DNA of 64,000 nt from QUBU01 sp014337915. GTDB lineage: Bacteria; Pseudomonadota; Gammaproteobacteria; Steroidobacterales; GCA-2729495. Numbering within the stretch: the first letter of the stretch is position 1; every line of letters starts with the position of its first letter. The notes under the pieces are model-generated. The model did no database searches. It had not been told where the DNA came from and was given only the letters and a program-made list of their open reading frames with translations. A program made the position numbers and the translations under genes. The DNA is taken from contig SZOW01000008.1 of the NCBI GenBank assembly GCA_030263395.1, positions 62,001 to 126,000 of the forward strand, written 5' to 3'. Shown one piece after another: positions 16,507 to 24,500 of this stretch.

Positions 16507-18255
16507 ATGGCGATTCTCCCAGACGCCGCCCGGTGCGGCAACGACCCTGTGCACAGATCCACCAGAAACCCCCGCGGCGACCGCTGCCTCTACTGGCTGC
16601 TCCTGCCGCTGCTCCTCTGGCCGGTGGTCGGGCAGCCTGCCGCCGCAGCCACCGGGGATGCAGTGCCTGCGGTGCTGCGCCAGCGGGTGGCCGAGCTGCG
16701 TACCACCGGCAGGCTCGAGTTACAGGGGGTGGTGCTCGGCAGGGAGGACATCCTCGCGGAGTTCTATGCCCGGCGCGGCTACCAGCCGGCCTGGGACGAT
16801 CCACGGCGCGTAGCGGGCCTGCGCACGCTCATCGGGCGCGCTGCGGAGCATGGTCTGGACCCGGAGGACTTTTTCGCCAGCCGCCTGCAGGTGCTGGCAC
16901 AGTCGGCGAGCGGTCCGGCCGCCAGGGCCGACCTCGACCTGCTGCTGACCGAGGCCCTGATCCGCTACGGCTACCAGCTGCACTTCGGCAAGGTGGACCC
17001 GACGGCGATGGAGCCCGCCTGGAATTTCCGGCGGGGCTTCGCCAACGACGCCGATCCCGTCAGCGTCCTGGCCGCTGCCGTGGCGGCTCCGTCGCTGCAG
17101 GATTACCTGGAGAGCAGGCTGCCGGGTGGCCCCTGGTACCGGCAATTGCAGCTCGCCCTGGCGCAATACCGCAGCATCGTCGCGGCGGGCGGCTGGCCCG
17201 TGGTTCCCGGTGGGCCGGTCCTGCGCCCCGGGGACCGCGATGCCCGGGTGCCGGTATTGCGCCAGCGGCTGCGCGTGGAGGGCGACCTGCCCGCGGACCC
17301 GGAGGTGGTCGACACGGAGAGCTTCGATGCCGCGCTGGCCGCGGCGGTGCAACGCTTCCAGGAACGCCACGCCCTGGCGCGTGACGCCAGCGTCGGCGCC
17401 AGGACCCTGGAGGCCCTCAATGTGACGGCGGAAACCCGGGTCGACCAGCTGCGCCTGTCCCTGGAGCGTGTGCGCTGGCTGGCCGACGACGTCCCGGATA
17501 CCTACGTCGTGGTCAACGTGGCCGGTTTCAGGGTCGGTTTCGTGCGCGGGCACGAGCTGGCCTGGAGCAGCCGGGTGGTCGTCGGCCGGGCTGCGCGCCA
17601 GACCCCGGTATTCGGCGGGCTGATGACCTACATCGATCTCAACCCCACATGGACGGTGCCACCGACCATCCTGCGCGAGGACATCCTGCCGAAGCTGCGG
17701 CGCGACCCGGGTTACCTGGCACGCGAGAACATCAGCGTGATCGATCGCAACGGGCGGACGGTGGACCCGCGGGGCATCGACTGGAAGGCCTATGGTCGCA
17801 GCATTCCCTACACCCTGCGTCAGGAACCCGGGCCAGCCAACTCCCTCGGCCGCATCAAGTTCATGTTCCCGAACCGCTATTCGGTCTACCTGCACGACAC
17901 GCCGGCCAAGGCGCTGTTCGACAAGCCGGAGCGCAACTTCAGCTCGGGCTGCATCCGTGTCGATGATCCGCTGGCGCTGGCGGAACTGGTGCTGGACGAT
18001 CCGCAGTGGGACCGCAGGGCGCTGGAAGCCGCCATCGCCACCGGCAAGACCCGGCGCGTCCAGCTGCGGACGCCGATGCCGGTGCTGCTGGTCTATCTCA
18101 CAGCCGTGGCCGACCGTTCGGGTGCGGTGCGCTTCTACCGCGATGCCTACGGCCGGGATGCGGCGCTGCTCGCGGCCCTGAATGGCCCGGTCCAGCTGCG
18201 GCTGCCGGCCGTCCCGGTCGCCACGGGCGGGAAACTGGGACCCGCTTCTTTGTGA
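16507..18255 (+). CDS. L,D-transpeptidase, YcbB (LdtD) type
   Basis: A 582-residue protein with an N-terminal membrane or signal segment (LLLPLLLWPVVGQPAAA). A scaffold domain is followed by a peptidoglycan-binding repeat (RDARVPVLRQRLRVEG...AVQRFQERHALARD, about residues 240-300). The catalytic YkuD domain has the signature HDTPAKALF...SSGCIRVDDP near residue 480, with the Cys nucleophile in SSGC. It forms 3-3 (mDAP-mDAP) crosslinks in the periplasm. GTG 16549 is an alternative start with a shorter n-region. The divergent DUF882 neighbour mirrors the ycbB-ycbK pairing of enterobacteria. Confidence 0.9.
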   Translation: MAILPDAARCGNDPVHRSTRNPRGDRCLYWLLLPLLLWPVVGQPAAAATGDAVPAVLRQRVAELRTTGRLELQGVVLGREDILAEFYARRGYQPAWDDPRRVAGLRTLIGRAAEHGLDPEDFFASRLQVLAQSASGPAARADLDLLLTEALIRYGYQLHFGKVDPTAMEPAWNFRRGFANDADPVSVLAAAVAAPSLQDYLESRLPGGPWYRQLQLALAQYRSIVAAGGWPVVPGGPVLRPGDRDARVPVLRQRLRVEGDLPADPEVVDTESFDAALAAAVQRFQERHALARDASVGARTLEALNVTAETRVDQLRLSLERVRWLADDVPDTYVVVNVAGFRVGFVRGHELAWSSRVVVGRAARQTPVFGGLMTYIDLNPTWTVPPTILREDILPKLRRDPGYLARENISVIDRNGRTVDPRGIDWKAYGRSIPYTLRQEPGPANSLGRIKFMFPNRYSVYLHDTPAKALFDKPERNFSSGCIRVDDPLALAELVLDDPQWDRRALEAAIATGKTRRVQLRTPMPVLLVYLTAVADRSGAVRFYRDAYGRDAALLAALNGPVQLRLPAVPVATGGKLGPASL

Positions 18256-18338
18256 GCGGGCCCGGGACCTGCACAATAGGCAGCTGGAATGCCACACCCC
18301 GCCCGGGCGCGGGCCGCACCGGTCATGGAGAACGCAGA

Positions 18339-18764
18339 ATGAAGATCAGGTCGCTCATCCCGTTGGCTGCGCTGCTGGCGCTCAGCTCCTGCAGCCTGTT
18401 CCAGAAGGGTCCCGGGATGTCCGTGGTCCGGTTCTACAACAACAGCGGCCATACGGTCCTGGTCGAGGACAATGAGCTGCGCCCGCGCCGCGAGGGAACA
18501 TTCCAGTACCCGACTGACAGCGGACGCGCGCTGATCGTGTTCTGGAGCGGTTGCGTGCACACCTACATCGCCCCGGACCGCAAGCCGGGCGACTTCCGCG
18601 CCACGGACTGGATGCTTCGCGGCGCCTATCGCACGCAGCTGGAAAGCGACGGCAAGCTCTACCTGTTGCCACCGGACGTAGATCCCCCCGCCGACCCCGC
18701 CACCCTGCAGCAGCCGGCCGGATTCCCGCTGCTGCCGCGGGAAGGTTCCTCCTGCCTGCCCTGA
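18339..18764 (+). CDS. Small lipoprotein of unknown function
   Basis: A 141-residue protein starting MKIRSLIPLAALLALSSC, a clear lipoprotein signal (lipobox LSSC, Cys18). The rest has short beta strands (MSVVRFYNNSGHTVLVEDN, ALIVFWSGCVHTYIAP) and a Pro-rich C-terminus. No named domain is recognised. It follows the transpeptidase by 83 bp on the same strand, so an envelope role is possible but not shown. The ATG is preceded by GGAGAACGCAGA. Confidence 0.6.
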   Translation: MKIRSLIPLAALLALSSCSLFQKGPGMSVVRFYNNSGHTVLVEDNELRPRREGTFQYPTDSGRALIVFWSGCVHTYIAPDRKPGDFRATDWMLRGAYRTQLESDGKLYLLPPDVDPPADPATLQQPAGFPLLPREGSSCLP

Positions 18765-18938
18765 CGACCGGGGCCGCAGCGCCTACCCGATCCGGGTGAC
18801 GCACCAAGCTATAATGCCGGCCCGCCGCGGCGGCAGGCTCCATGGGGACGTCACCGACGACCCCGGCCGCTGTGCCCGGCGCTGCTGACCTGCGCGCCCG
18901 GCTGACGGCGCCCTGACCCCGTCGAGCGGAGAAGAAGA

Positions 18939-20423
18939 ATGAAACGATGGATCTGGATGCTGCTGCTGGTGGCTGGCGCCGTTGGCTGTGTCAGCAAGCA
19001 GGACGCGAGCAGCAGTGCCGTTCGGATCCTCAATGCTGTTCCCGACGGATCGCGGATGTCGCTGATCATCAACGGTGCGACCAGGGCCAGTGGCTACGAC
19101 TTCGGGTGGGGTACCCCCTGGGTGGTGCAGGCAGCCGGGCAGACGGGCGTGCGCATCGACGAGGCCCTGCCGCCGGAGGCGACACCCGCCTACCGGACCG
19201 TGCATGACGCCAGCCATTCCCTGGCCGTCAACGACGAGCTGACCCTGGTGGTGCTGGGCCAGGCAGCGGGCCAGGCCGAAGAAGTGGTGCCGATCCTGAC
19301 CCGGACCCGCGGCGTGCCCACCGGCAAGACCCGCCTGCAGTTCATCCACGCCAGCCCGGGTGCCGGGCCGGTCGATGTCTACCTGCTGGCGCCCGGGACG
19401 CTGGCCAATCCGAGCACGCAGTTCACTGCGGGCCTGGCATACAAGGCCTACACGCCCGAGGCCGAGGTCACCAGCGGCAACAGCCAGATCATCGTGACCG
19501 CGGCCGGGCAGCCGCAGACCGTGCTGCTCGACTCCGGTTCGCTGTACCTGCCACTCGAGGGCAGCTGGCTGGTGGCGATTGTCGCCAACCCGGGCATCGA
19601 CTCCGCCACGCGCCAGATCAACCTGACCGTCCTTTCCGGTAGCGGCTCGACGCAGGTCCTCGACAAGGATGCCAGGGCGCAGGCGCGATTCGTCAATGCC
19701 TCACCCGGCAGCTATGCGATCGACAGTTTCATCAACGCCATAGCGGTGGACGACAGCGCGCGCCAGGCCTGTGACCCGTCGACCGTCGAGGCGGATACGG
19801 TGGTGGAGGAGTGCGCGCAGCCCTTCGGCTTCATCGGCTCGTTCCACGCCGTCACGCCGGGCGTCTACGACATCAAGACCCAGAAGGCCGCTGATGCCGC
19901 CGTCAGCGCCAGGACCCTGTCAGGAACGCTGGTCGCCGGCGCCACGAGCAGCTTCGTGACCGACGGGCTCATTGCCGATACCGACACCGCCACGACCACC
20001 GGCCTGCAGACGCTGACCGGGACGCGACGCACGGCCACCGCGGCCCAGCTGCGTGTGGTCGATTTCTCGCTGGCCGCATCGGCGACGCTGGAGGGCGATC
20101 CGGCCACCGACCGGCTGGAGCTCTACATCACGCCAGCCTGCGCCTCGCTCGACGGCGAGGCGCCGGATTTCTACAACCTGGTGTTCGGTTCGGACATCGG
20201 CTTCCAGCCCCTGCTGCCGGGCGACTACCAGGTGACCCTGGCGCGGAGCGACACGGCGGCTCCCACGGCGCCGCCGGTGGTCCTGCTCAGCAAGCGCATG
20301 ACGCTCGCAGCCAGTGGCATCTACACCGAACTGATCACGGACAGCCTGGGCGGCGCGCTGCCCCTGGCCTTCATGTCCATCGATGACAACCCCGGGCTGC
20401 AGGACTGCCCGGCGCCACCCTAG
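18939..20423 (+). CDS. DUF4397 domain lipoprotein
   Basis: A 494-residue protein with a lipobox (VAGAVGC, Cys17). The mature part holds two DUF4397 units, recognisable by the openings SAVRILNAVPDG (near residue 26), TRLQFIHASPGAGPVDVYLL (near residue 130) and a further ARFVNASPGSYAIDSFIN (near residue 248). DUF4397 is a beta-sandwich found in secreted proteins. The family has no known reaction and is often repeated in cell-surface proteins. A GGAGAAGAA ribosome site precedes the ATG. It is a single gene; a TATAAT box sits at 18810-18815 in its 174-bp leader without a good -35 box. Confidence 0.8.
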   Translation: MKRWIWMLLLVAGAVGCVSKQDASSSAVRILNAVPDGSRMSLIINGATRASGYDFGWGTPWVVQAAGQTGVRIDEALPPEATPAYRTVHDASHSLAVNDELTLVVLGQAAGQAEEVVPILTRTRGVPTGKTRLQFIHASPGAGPVDVYLLAPGTLANPSTQFTAGLAYKAYTPEAEVTSGNSQIIVTAAGQPQTVLLDSGSLYLPLEGSWLVAIVANPGIDSATRQINLTVLSGSGSTQVLDKDARAQARFVNASPGSYAIDSFINAIAVDDSARQACDPSTVEADTVVEECAQPFGFIGSFHAVTPGVYDIKTQKAADAAVSARTLSGTLVAGATSSFVTDGLIADTDTATTTGLQTLTGTRRTATAAQLRVVDFSLAASATLEGDPATDRLELYITPACASLDGEAPDFYNLVFGSDIGFQPLLPGDYQVTLARSDTAAPTAPPVVLLSKRMTLAASGIYTELITDSLGGALPLAFMSIDDNPGLQDCPAPP

Positions 20424-20453
20424 GCATCCAGCGTCCGGCGAGGGTAGCCGCCC

Positions 20454-21374
20454 TCAGTAGCGCGGCACCGCCGGGTCGATTTCCAGCGACCAGGCATCGA
20501 TGCCGCCGGCGAGGTTGTGCACGTTGCGGAAGCCGCGGCCGCGCAGGTACTCGGCGGCCTTCTGGCTGCGCCCGCCCTTGTGGCAGTGGAACACCACCAT
20601 GGCGTCACGCGGCAGTGTGTCGAGCATGCGGTCGGTGGCTTCGTCCCAGGGCCGGGCACCGGCGATGCAGGCCTTCTCGCGTTCGTCGGGGCCACGCACG
20701 TCGATGAGCTGCAATGGCTCGCCGGCATCCAGGCGGCCCTTCAGCGAGCTGACGCTCATCTGCTGCACGGGGGGCGGTGCATTGGGATTGTCGAACCGGG
20801 CGCGGGTGCCCTGCAGGCTCTCTTCCATGCTGATGCGCAGGCCGTCGGCACGGGCCGCCGTCCAGGGCTCCATGTAGAGATCGACCTCACCGGCCGTCAC
20901 GCAGAGGTCACTGGCGCCGACCGGGCCGAGGCTGAGGGCGTGCTGCCAGCGCGCATCGATGCGCAGGTGCAGGACCACGCCCTGGCGCTGCTCCATGGCA
21001 CTGCGCATCATTGCGGCTGCATCGGCCGCGACCTCGATGCGCGGCGTGGCGGCGGCCGGCGCGTCCAGGCCCAGCACCTCGGCCAGTTCACCCGACTCGA
21101 ACATCTGCAGCACGATGTCGCTGCCGCCGATGAGTTCGCCGCTGACGTAGAGCTGGGGAATGGTCGGCCAGTTGCCGTAGACCTTGATGCCCTCGCGGAT
21201 CTCCGGGTGGTCGAGGACATTGATGTCGAGGTACTCGGGCAGCAGCATGTCGAGGGCAGCCACGGTCTTGGCGGAAAACCCGCACTGCGGCTGCTGGCGC
21301 TGGCCCTTCATGAAGAGCACCACGCGGTTGCTCCGCAATACGTCCTCGATGATCTCGCGGGTCTGGGCATCCAT
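20454..21374 (-). CDS. Monothiol glutaredoxin - degenerate A-type - rhodanese fusion
   Basis: A 306-residue three-part protein. Residues 1-105 are a Grx4-type monothiol glutaredoxin with the CGFS active site at 31-34 and the glutathione site WPTIPQLYVSGELIGGSDI. Residues 112-205 read like an IscA/A-type Fe-S carrier domain (EESLQGTRARFDNPNAP) that has lost the three ligand cysteines. Residues 206-306 are a rhodanese domain with the active Cys264 in VFHCHKGGRS. Grx4 proteins carry [2Fe-2S] clusters; rhodaneses move sulfur. It is coded 18 bp after an A-type carrier gene, so the two work together in Fe-S assembly. Confidence 0.85.
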   Translation of the reverse strand: MDAQTREIIEDVLRSNRVVLFMKGQRQQPQCGFSAKTVAALDMLLPEYLDINVLDHPEIREGIKVYGNWPTIPQLYVSGELIGGSDIVLQMFESGELAEVLGLDAPAAATPRIEVAADAAAMMRSAMEQRQGVVLHLRIDARWQHALSLGPVGASDLCVTAGEVDLYMEPWTAARADGLRISMEESLQGTRARFDNPNAPPPVQQMSVSSLKGRLDAGEPLQLIDVRGPDEREKACIAGARPWDEATDRMLDTLPRDAMVVFHCHKGGRSQKAAEYLRGRGFRNVHNLAGGIDAWSLEIDPAVPRY

Positions 21375-21392
21375 GGTCTGGCTGGTCCTGCT

Positions 21393-21719
21393 TTATTGCA
21401 CGCTGAAGCTCTCGCCGCAGCCGCACTGGCTGGCAGCGTTGGGATTGCGGAAGGTGAATTTCTCGTTCAGGCCTTCGCGCACGTAGTCGATCTCGGCGCC
21501 GTCGAGGAGCGGCAGGCTGTCCGCCGCCACCACCAGCCGGATCCCGGCCGCGTCCATCTCCACGTCGGCCGCACCGACCGACTCGGCAAACTCCACCGTG
21601 TAGGTCCAGCCCGAGCAGCCCGACCTGCGCACGCCGAGGCGCAGGCCGACGGCGCCGGCATGGCGCGCCAGGTAGTCACGCACCCGGCGGGCGGCGGTTT
21701 CGGTCAGATGGATGGCCAT
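21393..21719 (-). CDS. A-type Fe-S carrier (IscA/SufA family)
   Basis: A 108-residue A-type scaffold with the three ligand cysteines: C35 in RRSGCSGWTY, and C99 and C101 in QCGCGESFSV at the C-terminus. FRNPNAA is the usual block before them. It receives and passes on [2Fe-2S] or [4Fe-4S] clusters. I start it at the ATG 21717-21719 (MAIHLTETAARRV), the standard family start; a longer frame upstream is not supported. It is first in a two-gene unit with the Grx-rhodanese fusion and divergent from the Cys-rich MarR gene. Confidence 0.9.
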   Translation of the reverse strand: MAIHLTETAARRVRDYLARHAGAVGLRLGVRRSGCSGWTYTVEFAESVGAADVEMDAAGIRLVVAADSLPLLDGAEIDYVREGLNEKFTFRNPNAASQCGCGESFSVQ

Positions 21720-21763
21720 GGGAGGGCACCTTGGTTTCGGCTCAAAACCATACGCACATGTTA

Positions 21764-21816
21764 CCGGATATCCGGGCGGCGCCGAAATTGTCAACATCCG
21801 GGGGCTTCGCTACCAT
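21764..21816 (+). promoter_or_regulatory. Divergent promoter region with a 12-bp palindrome; likely leaderless promoter for the MarR gene
   Basis: A perfect palindrome CCGGATATCCGG lies at 21764-21775 in the 103-bp gap between the A-type carrier and the MarR-like regulator. On the plus strand TTGTCA (21788-21793) and TACCAT (21811-21816) are 17 bases apart. Transcription would begin at about the A of the ATG at 21823, giving a leaderless mRNA; no ribosome site is visible. The palindrome could be the binding site of the regulator. The boxes are seen; their use is inferred. Confidence 0.45.
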
Positions 21817-21822
21817 CGACCC

Positions 21823-22422
21823 ATGCCCAGGCAGAAACTGAGCACCGAGCGGCGGGTGGCGGAGCTGGCGCTGCAACTCGGCAGGGCCGCCTACGGGGAA
21901 TCCACCGCAGCCAGCCTGACGCCCGCCCAATGGATGGCCCTGCGCTTCTTCGCCCGTGCCAACCGTTTCTCGCGCACCGTCTCGGCCTTTGCCGAGTTCC
22001 ATTCCACGACCCGGGGCACCGCCTCCCAGACCGTCAAGAGCCTGGTGGAACGCGGCTTCCTGACCCGGATCCGCTCGACGCGCGACGGGCGCAGCGCTAC
22101 CTTCAACCTCACCGACAAGGCACGCCGCCAGCTGGCCCGCGACCCCTTCGAGGCCGTGGTGCGCGCTGCCACCACGCTGAGCCCGTCACAGCGCGATCGC
22201 ACGGCCAGCGGACTGCGCCTCATCCTGCGCAAGCTCTCGGTGGATCGCGAGCGTCCGGCCCCGGGCATCTGCACCCTCTGCGGGCACCTTGCGGGGGGCA
22301 GCGACACCGGGTTCACCTGCAGGTTGATGCACGAGCCGCTGACCGCCGCCGAGCTCGAGCAGCTCTGCGTGCACTGCAAGGACTGTGGTGCCGCGGGCCG
22401 GGACCGGCCGGCGGGTCGCTAG
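21823..22422 (+). CDS. MarR-family regulator with C-terminal six-cysteine cluster
   Basis: A 199-residue protein. Residues 15-140 form a MarR-type winged helix: LTPAQWMALRFFARAN, then the recognition helix region TTRGTASQTVKSLVERGFL and the wing RIRSTRDGRSATFNLTDKA. The last 50 residues hold Cys 150, 153, 166, 182, 185 and 188 (C-x2-C-x12-C-x15-C-x2-C-x2-C) with three His. That pattern suggests an Fe-S cluster or zinc. It lies between an IscA-type gene (divergent) and erpA (convergent, 4-bp stop overlap). I infer a metal- or cluster-sensing repressor of Fe-S genes. The start is the ATG nearest the promoter. Confidence 0.75.
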   Translation: MPRQKLSTERRVAELALQLGRAAYGESTAASLTPAQWMALRFFARANRFSRTVSAFAEFHSTTRGTASQTVKSLVERGFLTRIRSTRDGRSATFNLTDKARRQLARDPFEAVVRAATTLSPSQRDRTASGLRLILRKLSVDRERPAPGICTLCGHLAGGSDTGFTCRLMHEPLTAAELEQLCVHCKDCGAAGRDRPAGR

Positions 22423-22772
22423 ACCGAGAAGGACGAACCGCAGCCGCAGGTCGTGGCGGCGCCCGGATTGCGGATCACGAAGCGCGCACCCTCGAGGTCT
22501 TCCTTGTAATCTATCTCCGCGCCGGCGAGGTACTGGATGCTCATGGGGTCCACCAGCAGCGTGACGCCCTGGTTTTCTACGCGCGTGTCGCCATCCTCGA
22601 AGTTCTCGTCGAACGTGAAGCCGTACTGGAAGCCCGAACAGCCGCCACCGGAGATGAACACCCGCAGCTTGAGGTTCGGATTGCCTTCGTCACGGATCAG
22701 CGTCGAGACCTTGGCGGCGGCCGCATCCGTGAAAACCAGCCCGGGGGAGTCGTCACTCGTGAGCGTATCCAT
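22419..22772 (-). CDS. erpA: Iron-sulfur cluster insertion protein ErpA
   Basis: A 117-residue A-type carrier of the ErpA branch. Ligands are C45 in ISGGGCSGFQYGF and C109/C111 in TTCGCGSSFSV. The blocks LVDPMSIQYLAGAEIDY and GARFVIRNPGA are typical. ErpA delivers [4Fe-4S] clusters to targets such as the isoprenoid enzymes IspG/IspH and respiratory proteins. Its 3' end overlaps the convergent MarR-like gene by 4 bp. It is transcribed alone. Confidence 0.93.
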   Translation of the reverse strand: MDTLTSDDSPGLVFTDAAAAKVSTLIRDEGNPNLKLRVFISGGGCSGFQYGFTFDENFEDGDTRVENQGVTLLVDPMSIQYLAGAEIDYKEDLEGARFVIRNPGAATTCGCGSSFSV

Positions 22773-22829
22773 GCCGCATAGTCTCCCGGGCGGGGCCCGG
22801 AACTGTCAAGGAAGCCGGGTGCCGGCCCC

Positions 22830-23882
22830 ATGACGCCTGCTGCAGCGCCCGCCGCGCGCCTGGAGCCCGTGCTCGCGGCCTATGGCGCCGCGGGCAGCCC
22901 GGTCACGCCGCTGGGGGCCGGCCTCATCAACCAGACCTTCGTGGTGGACGCGGCGCAGGGCCGTTTCGTCCTGCAGCGGCTGCACCCCGTCTTCCCTGCC
23001 GGGATCAACGCCGACATCGACGTGGTCACCTGCCACCTGGCGGGCCATGGACTGGTCACGCCGCGGCTGCTGCGCACCGTCACCGGGGCGCTCTGGGTGG
23101 AGCAGGACGGCGCAGTGTGGCGCGCCCTGACCTGGATCGATGGCCTGGCGCTGGACCGGCTGGAGCATCCCGGCCAGGCGCGCGAGGCGGGCCTGGCACT
23201 GGCCCGCTTCCATCGTGCGGTGGCTGATCTCCAGCATCGCTTCCACAGCCAGCGGCCGGGCGTGCACGACACCGCCAGGCATCTCGCCAACCTCCGCGAC
23301 GCACTGCTGCGCCACGCGGGCCATCGACGCTTCGATGCGGTGGCACCGCTGGCAGAGCGCATCCTGGCCGCCGCCGCCCGCCTGCCCGTCCTGGAGCCCG
23401 TGCCCGAGCGCATCGTCCATGGCGATCCAAAGGTCGGCAACATCCTCTTTTCCCGCGACGGCCAGCGCGCCATCTGCCTGGTGGACCTGGACACGCTGGC
23501 ACATATGCAGCTGCCGCTGGAACTCGGCGATGCGTTCCGCTCCTGGTGCAATCCGGCGGGCGAGGACCAGTCCCGCGCCACGTTCTCGCTGGAGCTGTTC
23601 CGCGCAGCGGTGGGCGGCTACGCCGAGGTGGCGGCCGGCTTCATCAGCGCGGCCGAGTGGCGCAGCCTGGTGTCCGCGACACACCGGATCTACGTCGAGC
23701 TGGCCGCACGCTTCTGCGCCGACGCCCTCCAGGAAAGCTATTTCGGCTGGGATTCCCGCCGGTTCTCCAGTGCCAGCGAGCACAACCAGCGGCGCGCCGA
23801 GAGCCAGATGGCCGCGGCCGGGTCGCTGGAGGCACAGACGGCTGCGGCCGAGGCCGTGGTGCGGCAAGCGTTTGCCGGCTGA
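22830..23882 (+). CDS. APH-fold phosphotransferase (sugar kinase-like)
   Basis: A 350-residue kinase of the aminoglycoside phosphotransferase/choline kinase fold. It has a glycine-rich start (LGAGLINQTFVVDAAQGRFVLQRLH), the catalytic loop RIVHGDPKVGNILFS near residue 195 and the metal-binding VDLDTL. The layout, with HPVFPAGINADID after the first block, resembles N-acetylhexosamine 1-kinase (NahK)-like proteins. A small sugar or similar alcohol is the likely substrate; antibiotic resistance is unlikely. It begins 57 bp from erpA in the divergent direction. Confidence 0.75.
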   Translation: MTPAAAPAARLEPVLAAYGAAGSPVTPLGAGLINQTFVVDAAQGRFVLQRLHPVFPAGINADIDVVTCHLAGHGLVTPRLLRTVTGALWVEQDGAVWRALTWIDGLALDRLEHPGQAREAGLALARFHRAVADLQHRFHSQRPGVHDTARHLANLRDALLRHAGHRRFDAVAPLAERILAAAARLPVLEPVPERIVHGDPKVGNILFSRDGQRAICLVDLDTLAHMQLPLELGDAFRSWCNPAGEDQSRATFSLELFRAAVGGYAEVAAGFISAAEWRSLVSATHRIYVELAARFCADALQESYFGWDSRRFSSASEHNQRRAESQMAAAGSLEAQTAAAEAVVRQAFAG

Positions 23883-23923
23883 AGCGGGTGTTTCGCATCG
23901 CGATCGACCATTGCGAGCGCTGC

Positions 23924-24493
23924 GAGTGAAGCGGGGTCAATGACCACACGGTCCCGATCCCCGAACAGCTCCTCGAATCCCTTTCTGGTGGGCGGGTCCA
24001 TGGCAGACCAGTCCAGCTCGTCGCCAGAATCCTGAATGTCGGCGACGCAGGGCGTGGCCGTGAGGTCGATCTGTACTCCGTCGAAGTGCTTGGGTACGCC
24101 GCTCTATTTGCCGTAGATCGAGCGATGGCACTCGTCGGAGATGACGAGGTCAAAATATCCCGCCGAGTAGTCGCGGCAGATATTGACCATGCTTTGCAGG
24201 GTGGTGAACCGGACTTCCGCGCCATTGGCGAGGAAGACGTAGGGCACCCCCAACTGCTCGGCGTAGGCCTTGCCTTACGCCGCTGCCTCCCCGGGATTGA
24301 TGGCGGCGGCTTTTTTGGCTTCGATCACGGCCAGCGAGCGGCCGTGCCGGTCGCAAAGCACGTAATCGGCGCGCCCTGCGTCGCCTGCCGTTTCCTCGTA
24401 ACGCACGGCGTTACGGTTTTCGACAGCCCAGCCCTGATCCCGCAGCTGGATGTCGATCTTGACGCGGGAGAAGGCTTCTTTCGTACCCGTCAT
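23924..24493 (-). pseudogene. Decayed type I restriction subunit HsdR
   Basis: From the ATG at 24491-24493 the frame reads as HsdR: a nuclease domain with ADYVLCDRHGRSLAVIEAKK, whose Asp and Glu-x-Lys are the PD-(D/E)xK residues. Residue 73 is TAA (24275-24277), where relatives have Gln. The same frame goes on with GKAYAEQLGVPYVFLANG, then SAGYFDLVISDECHRSIYGK (DExH box). It hits TAG at 24104-24106 where Trp is expected, then HFDGVQIDLTATP and DELDWSAMDPPTRKGFEELF. Two internal deletions are also evident: the ATP-binding segment with Walker A is missing, and so is a segment after LTATPCV. The rest of the protein is absent. Confidence 0.8.
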
Positions 24494-24500
24494 GCGCGCC

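Noticed and set aside
16835..17100. Possible extra small genes on the minus strand within the L,D-transpeptidase gene
   Set aside because: They lack ribosome sites and domains; the plus-strand protein is complete over this part.
22830..23882. Aminoglycoside resistance gene
   Set aside because: The kinase loop is of the APH fold, but the overall sequence is nearer sugar-kinase-like members, and there are no mobile or resistance genes around it.
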